From the NCBI GenBank assembly GCA_021791715.1, contig JAJYWB010000002.1:62001-126000 (forward strand): a stretch of DNA of 64,000 nt. The letters are read 5' to 3'. How positions within the stretch are numbered: the first letter of the stretch is position 1; every line of letters begins with the position of its first letter. The position numbers and the translations under genes are program-made. The stretch comes from Planctomycetota bacterium. GTDB taxonomy: Bacteria; Planctomycetota; Planctomycetia; Isosphaerales; Isosphaeraceae. The notes below the pieces were generated by a model, which saw only the letters and a program-made list of their open reading frames with translations, searched no databases and was not told the DNA's origin. Below are positions 19,275 through 28,544 of the stretch, piece by piece.

Positions 19275-19801
19275 GATGATGAATCCCGGTTGCGATGAAA
19301 GAAGTACCGCTCTAGTCTAGCTCATAATCGCGAACGACGAACGAATTCGGATCTCTTGTGTTCGATCCATGAACGCGAAAGAATGGGCGGATAGCGTCGG
19401 CTAAAAAGAAAACGAAAATCAAAGCCGTGCGAGACGCGCGAAAAAAGCGCGTTCGGCCGTGATAAAATCGTCCGGAAAGAATATCGTAAAAAACGTATCA
19501 GAAACGTCGCGCCGAGAGCAAGATTTTTTGCAGCATATTTTCGACTTTTTCAAGAAAAGCCATGCATCCAGGCGTGGGTTTATAACCTCGACTGAAATCG
19601 TCCCTTTAGAAGTCGTATCTCGGCGAAATTGAATCGATCGGCAAAAAAACAGAGATAATAATATTGAACATCAGTAAACATAAATCGACATTAACATAAG
19701 TATATAATAAAAAGGCCGAGCCGCGGAACGGCGCTCCGCGACTTCGGCCTTGAGATTGATCGAGCGGGCGATTCGTTTTGGAATCAACCCGCAAGCGACG
19801 A
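19275..19801. other. Intergenic region between sedolisin and aldolase genes
   Basis: Apart from the terminator at 19709-19751, no gene is seen. The part nearest 19275 must carry the promoter of the sedolisin gene. Confidence 0.5.
19709..19751 (-). terminator. Rho-independent terminator for the aldolase gene
   Basis: AAGGCCGA (19712-19719) pairs with TCGGCCTT (19744-19751), with an inner CGCGGA/TCCGCG stem, and on the minus strand it is followed by five T residues then AT-rich sequence. It lies 51 bases past the stop at 19802. Confidence 0.8.
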
Positions 19802-20920
19802 TTAATAAACTTCGCCTGCACGGACGACATGTCCACCCGCGCCCGCGGCTTGGCGAGCGTGGGTTGCGTAGCGGAAGTGCCAGCCCTCCGAGGCGCGAAC
19901 TGAAGTGAGATCGTCGCGGGTGAGACCGTAACGAGCGAACCACGGTGACGCGTGCTCTTTAACGACCGCGTCGACCTCGGCGACTCGTTTGAGCCCTGTC
20001 GAGCCGGCGAACTTCGTCCGCGCTTCGGCGCCGTCTTGAAGGAAATATTCCTTCCAAAATGCTCGCCCGCCGAGAACCCCCGACGCTCCGCATTCCATCG
20101 CCATTTCGACCTGTTTGAAATAATCGGGGTAATCGACCCCCGCCGACAAAAGCACCCACGGACGTTCGCTCGCGGCGTCGAGCGCGTGCAGATTGTCGCG
20201 CAGTTGAGAATCGGACGATCGACCGAGGAAGCCGGGGAACTCGGCCTTGTAAACATCGCAATAGCGGCTCAACTGCCGAGCCGATTCGATCACGGTATCG
20301 GCCTTGCGATCCAGGTATGCTTCGTCGGTCTTCTTCTCACCGCCGAACGGAAACGCGACGGTCTCGAGCAGCAGCAAAATATCGTGCTTCTTGCACTCGG
20401 CGTAAACGTCTTCAATCACCTGGAATTGATGCTCGGCGGAATTCGGTTCGGTCGGCTCGAACGGAGCGAGCAGCTTGACCGCGTCGGCGCCCATCAACTT
20501 GATCTTCTCGACGCTCCAGCCCGCCTCGATCTCGGCGAGAGGCGCGCCGACCGCGTTCTTCGGCCCTCCCGATTTCTCGACACGAACGAGCATTCCCGTA
20601 TCGCGAGGCGCCGCGCCCGAGGCGATCGCCGACCAGGCGCCGTAGTATGAGTCGATCAACACCCCCGAAGCGACGGGCGCCATCTGGCGCATCAGGTCGA
20701 GCTTCGCCGTCACGATCTCCTCGTAAGTCGGCGCCCGATCGTGACCTTTCGTCTTCAGCGCCTTTTGCGCCATCTCGATCATCGAGCTGTTTTGATCAAG
20801 CGCGAGCATCGTCAACGTGCCGTTGGGATTGGCGATCCGCTGCAAGCCTCGAAGCTTGCCGGGAGTCAAACCCTTGCTCAACAACACCGTCGCGCCGTGC
20901 GTCTTGGACGCGGTCGTCAT
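19802..20920 (-). CDS. Tagatose-1,6-bisphosphate aldolase-like class I aldolase
   Basis: Resembles LacD-type aldolases, which split tagatose 1,6-bisphosphate into dihydroxyacetone phosphate and glyceraldehyde 3-phosphate through a Schiff-base lysine. Seen: LTMLALDQNSSMIEM at the start of the barrel, GVLIDSYYGAW, GADAVKLLAPFEP, LLLETVAFPFGG, and DVYKAEFPG, whose lysine matches the Schiff-base site; then WVLLSAGVDYPDYFKQVEMA and GASGVLGGRAFWKEYF at the phosphate-binding end. ATG at 20920 is preferred because GGGAGA lies 6-8 bases upstream; a GTG six codons earlier has no site. The true sugar substrate is uncertain, since no other lactose/galactitol genes are nearby. Confidence 0.85.
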   Translation of the reverse strand: MTTASKTHGATVLLSKGLTPGKLRGLQRIANPNGTLTMLALDQNSSMIEMAQKALKTKGHDRAPTYEEIVTAKLDLMRQMAPVASGVLIDSYYGAWSAIASGAAPRDTGMLVRVEKSGGPKNAVGAPLAEIEAGWSVEKIKLMGADAVKLLAPFEPTEPNSAEHQFQVIEDVYAECKKHDILLLLETVAFPFGGEKKTDEAYLDRKADTVIESARQLSRYCDVYKAEFPGFLGRSSDSQLRDNLHALDAASERPWVLLSAGVDYPDYFKQVEMAMECGASGVLGGRAFWKEYFLQDGAEARTKFAGSTGLKRVAEVDAVVKEHASPWFARYGLTRDDLTSVRASEGWHFRYATHARQAAGAGGHVVRAGEVY

Positions 20921-21568
20921 CAACGTCTCTCCCACCAAATGAAATCATTCCGTGTGAATTTGTTTTACAGATCACGCCGTTTCCGTCCGCCGACCGCCAT
21001 AGGGGGGGAGACCGCGGTGGATCCTCGACGGTTATCGCATACCGCGCGGGGTTTTCCCGACCGTCCTCGCGGAACCCGATTATAGCGATGAATCGAGCGA
21101 TTGCAAGCGTCGCGTGAATGAGCGAATACCGACGCCTCTCATTCCAGGCCGAACAAAAAGAACCGGCGACGCTTTCTTCAACTCAACCAAAATAACACAT
21201 CGCCTCGTCGACGACGTTTTGAAGACTCCCCGACGACGTATTCAATAAAATCCCTCAATCAAACAAGAATCGCTCGGCGTCGTATTCCTAACACGGCTGA
21301 GCCGCAATCATACCAACCCGACGCGCGAGCGAGGGTCTTCTGATAATTTCGTGAAAACTTTCGATTGATCATTTGATCGGACCCTCGCTTCCGCGTCGGG
21401 TTAGTATTATCTCCACATCCGTTCGCTCATCAAATGCGCGCACGGCGCGTGGAAGATACAGACGAAGACTCTATAGCGATCTTCGTCTTGAAATCGACGA
21501 TCCGATCGACCCGGTCGACGTTAATCGTCGGCTCACAGAAACATCTTAAGAATAAGCACGCTTCAATA
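20921..21568. other. Long intergenic region upstream of the aldolase gene
   Basis: No convincing gene is seen. It holds the promoter side of the aldolase gene and a large inverted repeat at 21310-21407, described separately. Confidence 0.5.
21310..21407. repeat. Long imperfect inverted repeat (REP-like palindrome)
   Basis: The left arm 21310-21325 matches the right arm 21392-21407 at 15 of 16 positions (core AACCCGACGCG). After a 3-base mismatch an inner stem GCGAGGGTC (21329-21337) pairs with GACCCTCGC (21380-21388), leaving a 42-base AT-rich loop. There is no T-tract, so it is not a plain terminator. It resembles interspersed palindromic elements; whether it recurs in the genome cannot be seen here. 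Confidence 0.75.
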
Positions 21569-22777
21569 TTACTTGAACAAGTCTAAAGCGACCGCGTTCG
21601 CCATGTTTTTATACCCTTCGGCGCCGGGATGAAGATGATCGCCGCCGTCGACCGCGGTCGAAAGCCGTGAGGGTTTTACGGGATCTCGAGTCGCCGCGTC
21701 AAAATCAATAACCGCGTCGAATCGACCCGATTCGCGAATCCACGCGTTGATCTTTTGACGATCGGCCTCGAGTTCCGCACGAAAATAAAACGAACCCTCG
21801 CAAGACGTGATCGTCGCTCCATATATACGTAAGTTATGATCATGTGCGCGAATAATTATTTGATTGTACGCGTTGATTATCTCGGTCGCCGTCGCCGATC
21901 GCGTGCCGAGGTCGTTGATTCCCTCGAAAACGATCAGCGCACGAATTCCAGGTTGAGCCAAAACGTCTCGATCGAGCCGAGCGATCGCGTTTGGTCCCAG
22001 GCCGTCGTTGAGGAGTCGATTACCTCCCAATCCCTGATTTAAGATTCCAACATGAAACACGGCTTGCTTTTGTTGAAGTCGACGAGCGAGATGATCGGTC
22101 CAACGACCGTCGCCGTCGGTCGGAGAGCCTCTCCCGTCGGTGATCGAATCGCCGAGAACCGCGACGGAATAAGATTGAGCGTCGGGAGCTTCGACGTCGA
22201 CTCCGCATAAATAATACCAGTGTAAAACGGAAACCGCCCGCGGCAAATCATGAGCTTTTGTTTGATCACCCACATCCAGGTACGAAGTACATCTCGATCC
22301 CGGATGGCCCGTGATCGATTGTGTCGGATCATTGACGTGAATCGTCACGGCCAAATTCGACAAGCAAGCAAGATTAAAATCGAGCGGATCCGAAATCATC
22401 ATCGCCCCGGGCGGAATCACGATTGAAACTCGATCGCCGAACGTGAGCGGCTTATCGGTTTCGGGTTCAATTTGTGAACCTCGATTCGACGCCGCGACCC
22501 GCGCCGCGAGTATTTTGAGCGGCTTCGACCCGAACGCGTTCGAGAACCGCACCCTGATTCGTTTTCCACCCAGGGAAACATGAACGATCTGCCGAAGAGT
22601 CGCGTCGGTAAGCCCCGGAGGAGGAGGCGTATTCGCCGGTTCGGTTAATTGAGGCGAAGCCGCCCACGTTCCCACCCAACGTTCCTCCTTCGCCTCGGCG
22701 CCGATCCCGGTAAAAAAAATCGGCGCGAAAGCGAGGGCGAAGACGAATCGTGAATGAAAAGAGAATAAACCTTTCAT
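21569..22777 (-). CDS. Secreted SGNH/GDSL-family esterase
   Basis: ATG at 22777 starts a signal peptide (FSFHSRFVFALAFAPIFFTGIGAEA); a longer frame reaches 22810. The SGNH blocks are visible: SVAVLGDSITDGRGS (nucleophile Ser), NQGLGGNRLL (block II Gly), IVFEGINDLG (block III Asn), and GGDHLHPGAEGY (block V Asp/His). An N-terminal domain of about 190 residues starting VGTWAASPQ precedes the hydrolase, as in SGNH proteins of the lysophospholipase L1/XynB-like group. Probably removes acyl groups from extracellular carbohydrates or lipids. It lies 48 bases after the glucuronoyl-esterase-like gene and is the last gene of the minus-strand run that starts at 32525. Confidence 0.9.
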   Translation of the reverse strand: MKGLFSFHSRFVFALAFAPIFFTGIGAEAKEERWVGTWAASPQLTEPANTPPPPGLTDATLRQIVHVSLGGKRIRVRFSNAFGSKPLKILAARVAASNRGSQIEPETDKPLTFGDRVSIVIPPGAMMISDPLDFNLACLSNLAVTIHVNDPTQSITGHPGSRCTSYLDVGDQTKAHDLPRAVSVLHWYYLCGVDVEAPDAQSYSVAVLGDSITDGRGSPTDGDGRWTDHLARRLQQKQAVFHVGILNQGLGGNRLLNDGLGPNAIARLDRDVLAQPGIRALIVFEGINDLGTRSATATEIINAYNQIIIRAHDHNLRIYGATITSCEGSFYFRAELEADRQKINAWIRESGRFDAVIDFDAATRDPVKPSRLSTAVDGGDHLHPGAEGYKNMANAVALDLFK

Positions 22778-22824
22778 GCTCTCAAACTTCCTCGCCGTTC
22801 GTCGACTCATCGAATATATAAATG

Positions 22825-24234
22825 TTATTTAATCTTGATGTAACGATCGGCGAATTCAAGAAAGGTCGGCCAATTTGGACCCGTGGTGTGACCTCCCTTG
22901 TGTTGTCGGAAGGCGAGTTCGCCTTGAATCACCGCGGCTTCGATCTCCGGGAAAATCACGGTTCCCAGATCTTTCTTGCCGAGAAGTTTATAAACGGGGC
23001 CGGCGGCGACGGCGGCCATGAAGCTGCCGCGCTGATCGACCCATTGTCCTTCGGCGCCCGGGCCCGACGATGCGCCGTAGCTGATAAAGACGGGTCTTGG
23101 AGCGCAAAGAGCGATCAATTCGTGGGCGTCGACGGGCAAATCGCCGGGAGTGAGCGGTCCGCCGTATTTGAGGAAATTCCCCGCCATCCAATGATACTCG
23201 CCCGAACCCGTGAGATTCTCAACGAGTTCGCCGAATCGACGACGATGAAGTTTGGCGCCTCCCTCGCCCGACGATCCGATAAATCCAATAGCGAATCGTT
23301 GATCATATGCCATGGTAACTAGCGCCGCCTTGCCGTAGCGGGAAAGACCCTCGATTCCCACCTGTTTGGCGTCGACGACGGGATCGGTTTCAAAATAATC
23401 AAGCGCGCGGCTCGCTCCCCACGCCCAGGCGCGGAGCGCGCCCCAATCGTCGGGTTTGCGCGGTTGTCCTTTGTTGCATAAGCCGATGATTCCTTTGGTT
23501 AACCCGGCGCCGTTATCGGCCTGAATGCTGACGGGAACGATGATCGCGTACCCCCAACCCTTGGCGAGAACGAGCGGCTGCCAGGGAGGACCGAAGGGAT
23601 TGCCCGCGCCTTTCGCCGCGGGTTTGGGCGTCGCTTTCTTGGCCGAGGCGCCGGTTTGACCGGGTCGAGGGCCGAAACCTCCAAAGCCGAATTCCATCAT
23701 CACCGGAACGGGTCCTTTGGCGTCGGCGGGAGTCGTCAGCGTAAGCTGAATATCAACCTTGATTTGTGGACATCTTGAACAATCAACATGACCGATCAGT
23801 TTTTTGACGACGACCGGAAATTCACCGACCTTCTCCTCGGTTTTCGAGGTAACCTCCCACGTCACTTTGGGAACGTCTTGGGGAACCCGGCCGTAGATTT
23901 CACGGTCAAAATCCTCGACGATCTCGGGACGTCGCTTCTTCCACCAAATCTCGGCCGAGGCGACTCGTTCTCCGTTTTTTAGAATCAGCGGGTCGGGAAG
24001 ATTCGGATAAGGATTCGCCTTGGATTCGTCGTAATTCGCGGCGTTCGGCGCCGAGGGGTTCATTCCGTTCGCTCCCGGACGGAGCGAATCGATCTTCAAC
24101 GCCTCCATCATCAGCTTATGATCCTGCTGCGCGGTTAAATCGAGCGGCGCGGGATCGGCGGGCTTCGGCTCTTGCGCGGCGGCGAATAAACCGATCGCGG
24201 CGAATAAACAAACGACGAGCGACACTCTTGACAT
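22825..24234 (-). CDS. CE15-like glucuronoyl methylesterase
   Basis: ATG at 24234 has AAGGA about 8 bases upstream and begins a signal peptide (SRVSLVVCLFAAIGLFAAAQE). The protein has the alpha/beta-hydrolase fold typical of carbohydrate esterase family 15: nucleophile motif GIEGLSRYGKAALV (GxSRxGK), a preceding VPVMMEFGFGG, GSSGEGGAKLHRRRFGE with a conserved acid/basic stretch, and a catalytic His probably in FRQHKGGHTTGPNW. CE15 enzymes cleave ester bonds between glucuronoyl groups and lignin or other alcohols. The neighbouring SGNH esterase and exported DUF1501/1549 proteins fit a role in attacking esterified polysaccharides. The exact substrate is inference. Confidence 0.88.
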   Translation of the reverse strand: MSRVSLVVCLFAAIGLFAAAQEPKPADPAPLDLTAQQDHKLMMEALKIDSLRPGANGMNPSAPNAANYDESKANPYPNLPDPLILKNGERVASAEIWWKKRRPEIVEDFDREIYGRVPQDVPKVTWEVTSKTEEKVGEFPVVVKKLIGHVDCSRCPQIKVDIQLTLTTPADAKGPVPVMMEFGFGGFGPRPGQTGASAKKATPKPAAKGAGNPFGPPWQPLVLAKGWGYAIIVPVSIQADNGAGLTKGIIGLCNKGQPRKPDDWGALRAWAWGASRALDYFETDPVVDAKQVGIEGLSRYGKAALVTMAYDQRFAIGFIGSSGEGGAKLHRRRFGELVENLTGSGEYHWMAGNFLKYGGPLTPGDLPVDAHELIALCAPRPVFISYGASSGPGAEGQWVDQRGSFMAAVAAGPVYKLLGKKDLGTVIFPEIEAAVIQGELAFRQHKGGHTTGPNWPTFLEFADRYIKIK

Positions 24235-24332
24235 GGGAGAGTTCCTTGAAATCGAAAGACGTTCAAGAAGCGATTCAAAACGTATCGCAACCGAGAAACG
24301 ATCGCAAGACCTCACGATATGCTAAAAAAGCG

Positions 24333-25724
24333 TTATGCGAGAATCCCCTTATGCACAATTCCTTTGATATCGGTCAACCTCATTTCGCGTCCGGCGTACC
24401 GATACGTTAAACGTTCGTGATCAAGCCCGAGCAAATAAAGGATCGTCGCGTGGAGATCGTGAACGTGCATCGCGTCTTCGACCGCCTCGTACCCCAATTC
24501 GTCGGTTTTACCGTGCGACGATCCCGCTTTCACCCCCCCTCCGGCGAGCCAAACCGAATATCCTTTGTTGTTATGATCACGTCCATCGGAATTTTGACCG
24601 TGTGGAGTTCGGCCGAATTCTCCTCCCCAGAATACCAACGTATCGTCGAGCAAACCACGATTGCGCAAATCGGTTAACAAGCCCGCGACGGGGCGATCGA
24701 CTGCGCGCGCGTTTCGAGAATGACCCGCCTTGAGTTTTCGGTGTTGATCCCAATCGCCGTGCGTCAGCTCGACGAAACGAACCCCGGCCTCGATAAATCG
24801 ACGCGCTAAAAGGCACTGACGACCAAAATCGGCGGTCGTCGAATCGTCCAACCCATATAAAGCTTTCGTGGCCGCGGATTCCGATGCGAGATCCATCACG
24901 CCGGGAAGACTTCTCCTCATGCGAAACGCCAACTCATAAGACTCGATCACCCCTTCGACGCCGGGATGAACCGATTCACGTTCAAGCAATTCACGATTCA
25001 TCGATTGAATGTAATCGAGTTGAATCCGTTGTTCTTTAAAATCGAGTTTTGGATTTTTGATATTGCCGATGCGAGCGTTCGCGACGGGTTGTCCTTCGTC
25101 GCCGATTCGAGCCGCCTGATACGCCGCTGGAAGAAAAGCCGCGCCGTAATTTTGCGATCCGCCGTTGCGAGTCGTCGGTTTGATCGAGATAAAGCCGGGC
25201 AAATCGTCGCACTCCGATCCCAGACCGTAAAGCGTCCACGCCCCGAGCGAGGGACGAATAAACTGTGAATTACCCGTATGGAGCATAAGATACGCCTCGG
25301 GATGCGCCGGAAGGTCGGTATGCATGCTTTGAATTACACAAAGTTCATCGGCATGCGCGGCGATATTGGGAAACAGTTCGGAAATCCAAAGCCCGCTTTC
25401 GCCGCGGCGACTAAACTTCCAGGGAGAGCCCATCAGCTTGGCGCCTGGAATTCTGCCCGGTTTGCTTGATGTTTTACCGTCCGCCGACGAAAGCTCGGGC
25501 TTGTAATCAAAAGTATCGACATGCGAGGGTGCGCCGTTCATACAGAGAAAAATCACACGACGAGCGCGCGGCGGAAAATGAGGAGCTTTGGCCGCGAGCG
25601 AAGAGTTTTTAGAAGCGACGCCTTGAGCGATCGTGGATAAACTCGCGAAAGCGAGATAGGCGAATCCCGAGGAAACGCGTTTCAGTAAATCACGTCGCGT
25701 CATTCCAGTTGAAAGCATTTTCAA
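24333..25724 (-). CDS. TAT-exported DUF1501 protein
   Basis: The N-terminus TRRDLLKRVSSGFAYLAFASLS has a twin-arginine export signal. The body has the DUF1501 pattern: RARRVIFLCMNGAPSHVDTFDYKP, PHSELFPNIA-like segment SELFPNIAAHADELCVIQSM, then FIEAGVRFVELTHGDWDQH, LVFWGGEFGRTPHGQ, GRDHNNKGYSVWLAGGGVKAG, and VHDLHATILYLLGLDHERLTYRYAGRE. This family is distantly related to alkaline phosphatase/sulfatase-fold proteins and is very numerous in planctomycetes, nearly always next to a DUF1549/1553 gene, as here (32 bases away). The biochemical role is unknown. Confidence 0.93.
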   Translation of the reverse strand: MKMLSTGMTRRDLLKRVSSGFAYLAFASLSTIAQGVASKNSSLAAKAPHFPPRARRVIFLCMNGAPSHVDTFDYKPELSSADGKTSSKPGRIPGAKLMGSPWKFSRRGESGLWISELFPNIAAHADELCVIQSMHTDLPAHPEAYLMLHTGNSQFIRPSLGAWTLYGLGSECDDLPGFISIKPTTRNGGSQNYGAAFLPAAYQAARIGDEGQPVANARIGNIKNPKLDFKEQRIQLDYIQSMNRELLERESVHPGVEGVIESYELAFRMRRSLPGVMDLASESAATKALYGLDDSTTADFGRQCLLARRFIEAGVRFVELTHGDWDQHRKLKAGHSRNARAVDRPVAGLLTDLRNRGLLDDTLVFWGGEFGRTPHGQNSDGRDHNNKGYSVWLAGGGVKAGSSHGKTDELGYEAVEDAMHVHDLHATILYLLGLDHERLTYRYAGREMRLTDIKGIVHKGILA

Positions 25725-25755
25725 TCCAACCTTTCAAGATCAAAAGATTTCTCAA

Positions 25756-28461
25756 TTAATCAAGATAACGGAACTCGGCGCAGGCGAAAAGCGCCTGGCA
25801 AAACGCGTTCCACGCTTCGCGCTTTGAATCGTCGGAAACGATTCCCGCTGTAAAATCACGCAAAAACCGAAAGGCTCGATCTTGTTCGGCGGGGGAAGGG
25901 GATCGAGCCAGCGTAAGTCGATACGCGCAATCGACGCGTCGCGAGTCGTCGTCGCTGAACGCGATCACTCGACCCGCGAGCGACTCGGCCTGTTGAATAA
26001 CGAACGGACTGTTGAGGAAATAAAGAGCCTGCGCCGGTCCCGTCGTCGTCGAACGTTCGCCCGTTACAAGACTCGGATCGGCGAAATCGAATAACGCGAG
26101 CGACTCCAATATTTGATCTCGAATAATAGGTAAATATACAGATCGATGCGTATCGGAGACGTCTTGACCCGCGATTCGAAGGAACATCGCCAAGCCTTCT
26201 CCGGTGCGCGCCGCCGAAGATCCGACGGGGGGTTCCGCCGTCAATCGACCTCCGATCTTAAGCGCCGCGTCGCGAATCGCCTCGGCGTCGAGTCGTCGTT
26301 TACTCATGCGCCATATAAGAATATTATCAGGATCGATTTCGAAATAGCGCGGATTGAACGTCGAATCGAGCCCGTACGCTTTGCTGAGAACGATTCGACG
26401 GATTAATCTTTTGATCGACCAACCGTCGTTCATAAAATCAACCGATAGTGTATCAAGTAATTCGGGATGACTTGGAGGCGATCCCGCGGCGCCGAAGTTG
26501 TCGGGAGTCGCGACGAGCCCTCGGCCGAACAGATGAAGCCACACGCGATTCACCATCACACGAGCCGTGAGCGGATTTGTTGAAGAGGCGAGTCGATCCG
26601 CGAGCTCGCGACGACCGCTTCCCGACATGATCGATTCATTGGATTCATCGCGAAGCAACCGGATCAATCCGCGTGGAACGAGTTCGCCGGGTTGATCAAG
26701 TTCTCCTCTTATGTATATTGGGCTATTCACGCATTCATCGCGTTCAAGAACGCCCATCGCGAAGGTTCGAGGCGTTCCGCCTGGACGATCGATCAACAGG
26801 CGATAACGAAGCATGGCAAGCATCGAGTTCACGCGGCGGAGTCGATCTCGATTCGCTTCTCCAGGCGGAATGGCGCCGCGTTCTTTCGTCAGTTCCGCGA
26901 TCCGTTTTTCCAACGAGCTTCTTTGTTCGGCGCTTAACGAAGGAACCGCGGAAGGCATATTCGCGCCCGAAGGAAGCTCAATTAAAGGCGACGCGTTGAA
27001 GTTGGGAAACACCCCCGCGAGCGTTCCCGAGCACGTACGAGTGCTGCGAAAAACACCCGATAACGCATAATAATCACGTTGAGATATTGGATCAAGTTTA
27101 TGATCATGGCAGCGAGCGCACGCGACCGTCAGGCCGAGGAAGGCTCGCGTCGTCGTCTCGATTTGCTCGTCGATCACGTCGAGAATGAACTGTCCGCGGT
27201 TTTCCGCGTCGTGCGCTTTGCTTCCAAGCGCGAGAAATCCGGTTGCAATCAACCGTTCGGCTCGTTGACGATTGTTTTCGGCGGGGAGCAGATCTCCCGC
27301 AATCTGTTCGCGAACGAAGCGGTCGTAAGGTTTGTCGGCGTTGAACGAGGCGATCACCCAATCACGATAACGCCAGGCGTGAGAGTACATGAAATTGGTT
27401 TTACCACTCGATTCGGCGAATCGCGCCGCGTCGAGCCAATATCTTCCCCAACGTTCGCCGAAGTGAGGCGAGGCGAGAAGTCGATCGACGACTTTATTGA
27501 ACGCCGCAGGTGAATTATCTTGTACAAATGCGTCGATTTCTTCAGGCGTCGGCGGTAAACCGACGAGGTCGAACGTCGCTCGGCGAATCAATCTCTCTCG
27601 ATTCGCGTCGGCGACCGGGGCGAGTCCTCGGGCTTCGATTTTGGCGAGTAAGAATCGATCGATATCGTCGCGCGGCCAATCGGTTCGCTTCACTTCGGGA
27701 GGATCGTGCTTCTTCGGCGGTTGAAACGACCAAAATTCGTGCGATTTGGCGGAATTTGAAGATAAATTCGATTTTGTATGTGAACCTTCGATTCTGGGAT
27801 CGGGCGCTCCCATTCTGATCCAGGTTTCAAAATCGGCGACGATTGAATCGGCGAGCTTCTTTTTCGGGGGCATTTTCAGATCGTCATCCTGGTAACGAAT
27901 CGCACGAATGAGCAAACTTTGTTCAGGATCGCCGGGCGTGATCGCTCGACCCGATTCGCCGCCGAGTCGAAGGCCCTCGCGGCTATCAAGGCGAAGTCCG
28001 CCTCGTAACTTTTGGGCGGCGCTCGAATGACATTTTCCGCACTGAGTCGTCAAGACCGGTCTGATCTTCTCTTCGAAGAATTTTTCCTGATCGGGAGTTA
28101 TCGCGACGGCGGAATCGACCGCCGCGGGCTTTTCTCGAGGATCGTTCGGTTTAACCGAGGCGCCGGGTCCGGGAGGAAACGACTTACGGTATTCTGATAA
28201 TGAAATATAATTATCATGATTCGCATCGATTCCGCGAAACATCGATTCCGCCGCGACCGTCGGGCGATTCATTCGCGGAAAGGCGCGGAGAAAATCCTGG
28301 TATTCGTCCAACGAAAGTCGACCGTCGAGATCGGCGTCTCCAAGGATGAAAATTCGCTCGGGATCGAACACGAACGTCCGACTCGTCTGCGCCGAAATTC
28401 GACCCGACGTCGAAGCGATCGACACGACCAAAATTAGTAATAATCGATTTATATAATTCAT
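25756..28461 (-). CDS. Exported DUF1549/DUF1553 protein with EF-hands and planctomycete cytochrome-c domain
   Basis: ATG at 28461 has GGAGAG about 9 bases upstream and starts a signal peptide. Two EF-hand calcium loops follow at about residues 42-53 (DADLDGRLSLDE) and 79-90 (DANHDNYISLSE). Next is the planctomycete-type cytochrome domain with heme site CGKCH at 141-145. The DUF1549 region (about 260-480) contains WPRDDIDRFLLAKIEARGLAP and CARCHDHKLDPISQRDYY; the DUF1553 region at the C-terminus contains NPLTARVMVNRVWLHLFGRGLV and ALYFLNSPFV. It pairs with the DUF1501 gene downstream. Function of these proteins is not established; a periplasmic electron-transfer or polymer-processing role has been suggested from context. 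Confidence 0.93.
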   Translation of the reverse strand: MNYINRLLLILVVSIASTSGRISAQTSRTFVFDPERIFILGDADLDGRLSLDEYQDFLRAFPRMNRPTVAAESMFRGIDANHDNYISLSEYRKSFPPGPGASVKPNDPREKPAAVDSAVAITPDQEKFFEEKIRPVLTTQCGKCHSSAAQKLRGGLRLDSREGLRLGGESGRAITPGDPEQSLLIRAIRYQDDDLKMPPKKKLADSIVADFETWIRMGAPDPRIEGSHTKSNLSSNSAKSHEFWSFQPPKKHDPPEVKRTDWPRDDIDRFLLAKIEARGLAPVADANRERLIRRATFDLVGLPPTPEEIDAFVQDNSPAAFNKVVDRLLASPHFGERWGRYWLDAARFAESSGKTNFMYSHAWRYRDWVIASFNADKPYDRFVREQIAGDLLPAENNRQRAERLIATGFLALGSKAHDAENRGQFILDVIDEQIETTTRAFLGLTVACARCHDHKLDPISQRDYYALSGVFRSTRTCSGTLAGVFPNFNASPLIELPSGANMPSAVPSLSAEQRSSLEKRIAELTKERGAIPPGEANRDRLRRVNSMLAMLRYRLLIDRPGGTPRTFAMGVLERDECVNSPIYIRGELDQPGELVPRGLIRLLRDESNESIMSGSGRRELADRLASSTNPLTARVMVNRVWLHLFGRGLVATPDNFGAAGSPPSHPELLDTLSVDFMNDGWSIKRLIRRIVLSKAYGLDSTFNPRYFEIDPDNILIWRMSKRRLDAEAIRDAALKIGGRLTAEPPVGSSAARTGEGLAMFLRIAGQDVSDTHRSVYLPIIRDQILESLALFDFADPSLVTGERSTTTGPAQALYFLNSPFVIQQAESLAGRVIAFSDDDSRRVDCAYRLTLARSPSPAEQDRAFRFLRDFTAGIVSDDSKREAWNAFCQALFACAEFRYLD

Positions 28462-28544
28462 TTTGTCCAGCTCTCCGAGGCGTCGCCGCGGTGTTGAAAT
28501 TCTCCGCGCGAAAATCGGGTTTGATAAACGTCGCCGCTCCTCGC

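Noticed and set aside
19952-20650. A 232-codon plus-strand frame
   Set aside because: It is a mirror frame of the LacD-like aldolase on the minus strand, which has the Schiff-base lysine motif and a terminator.
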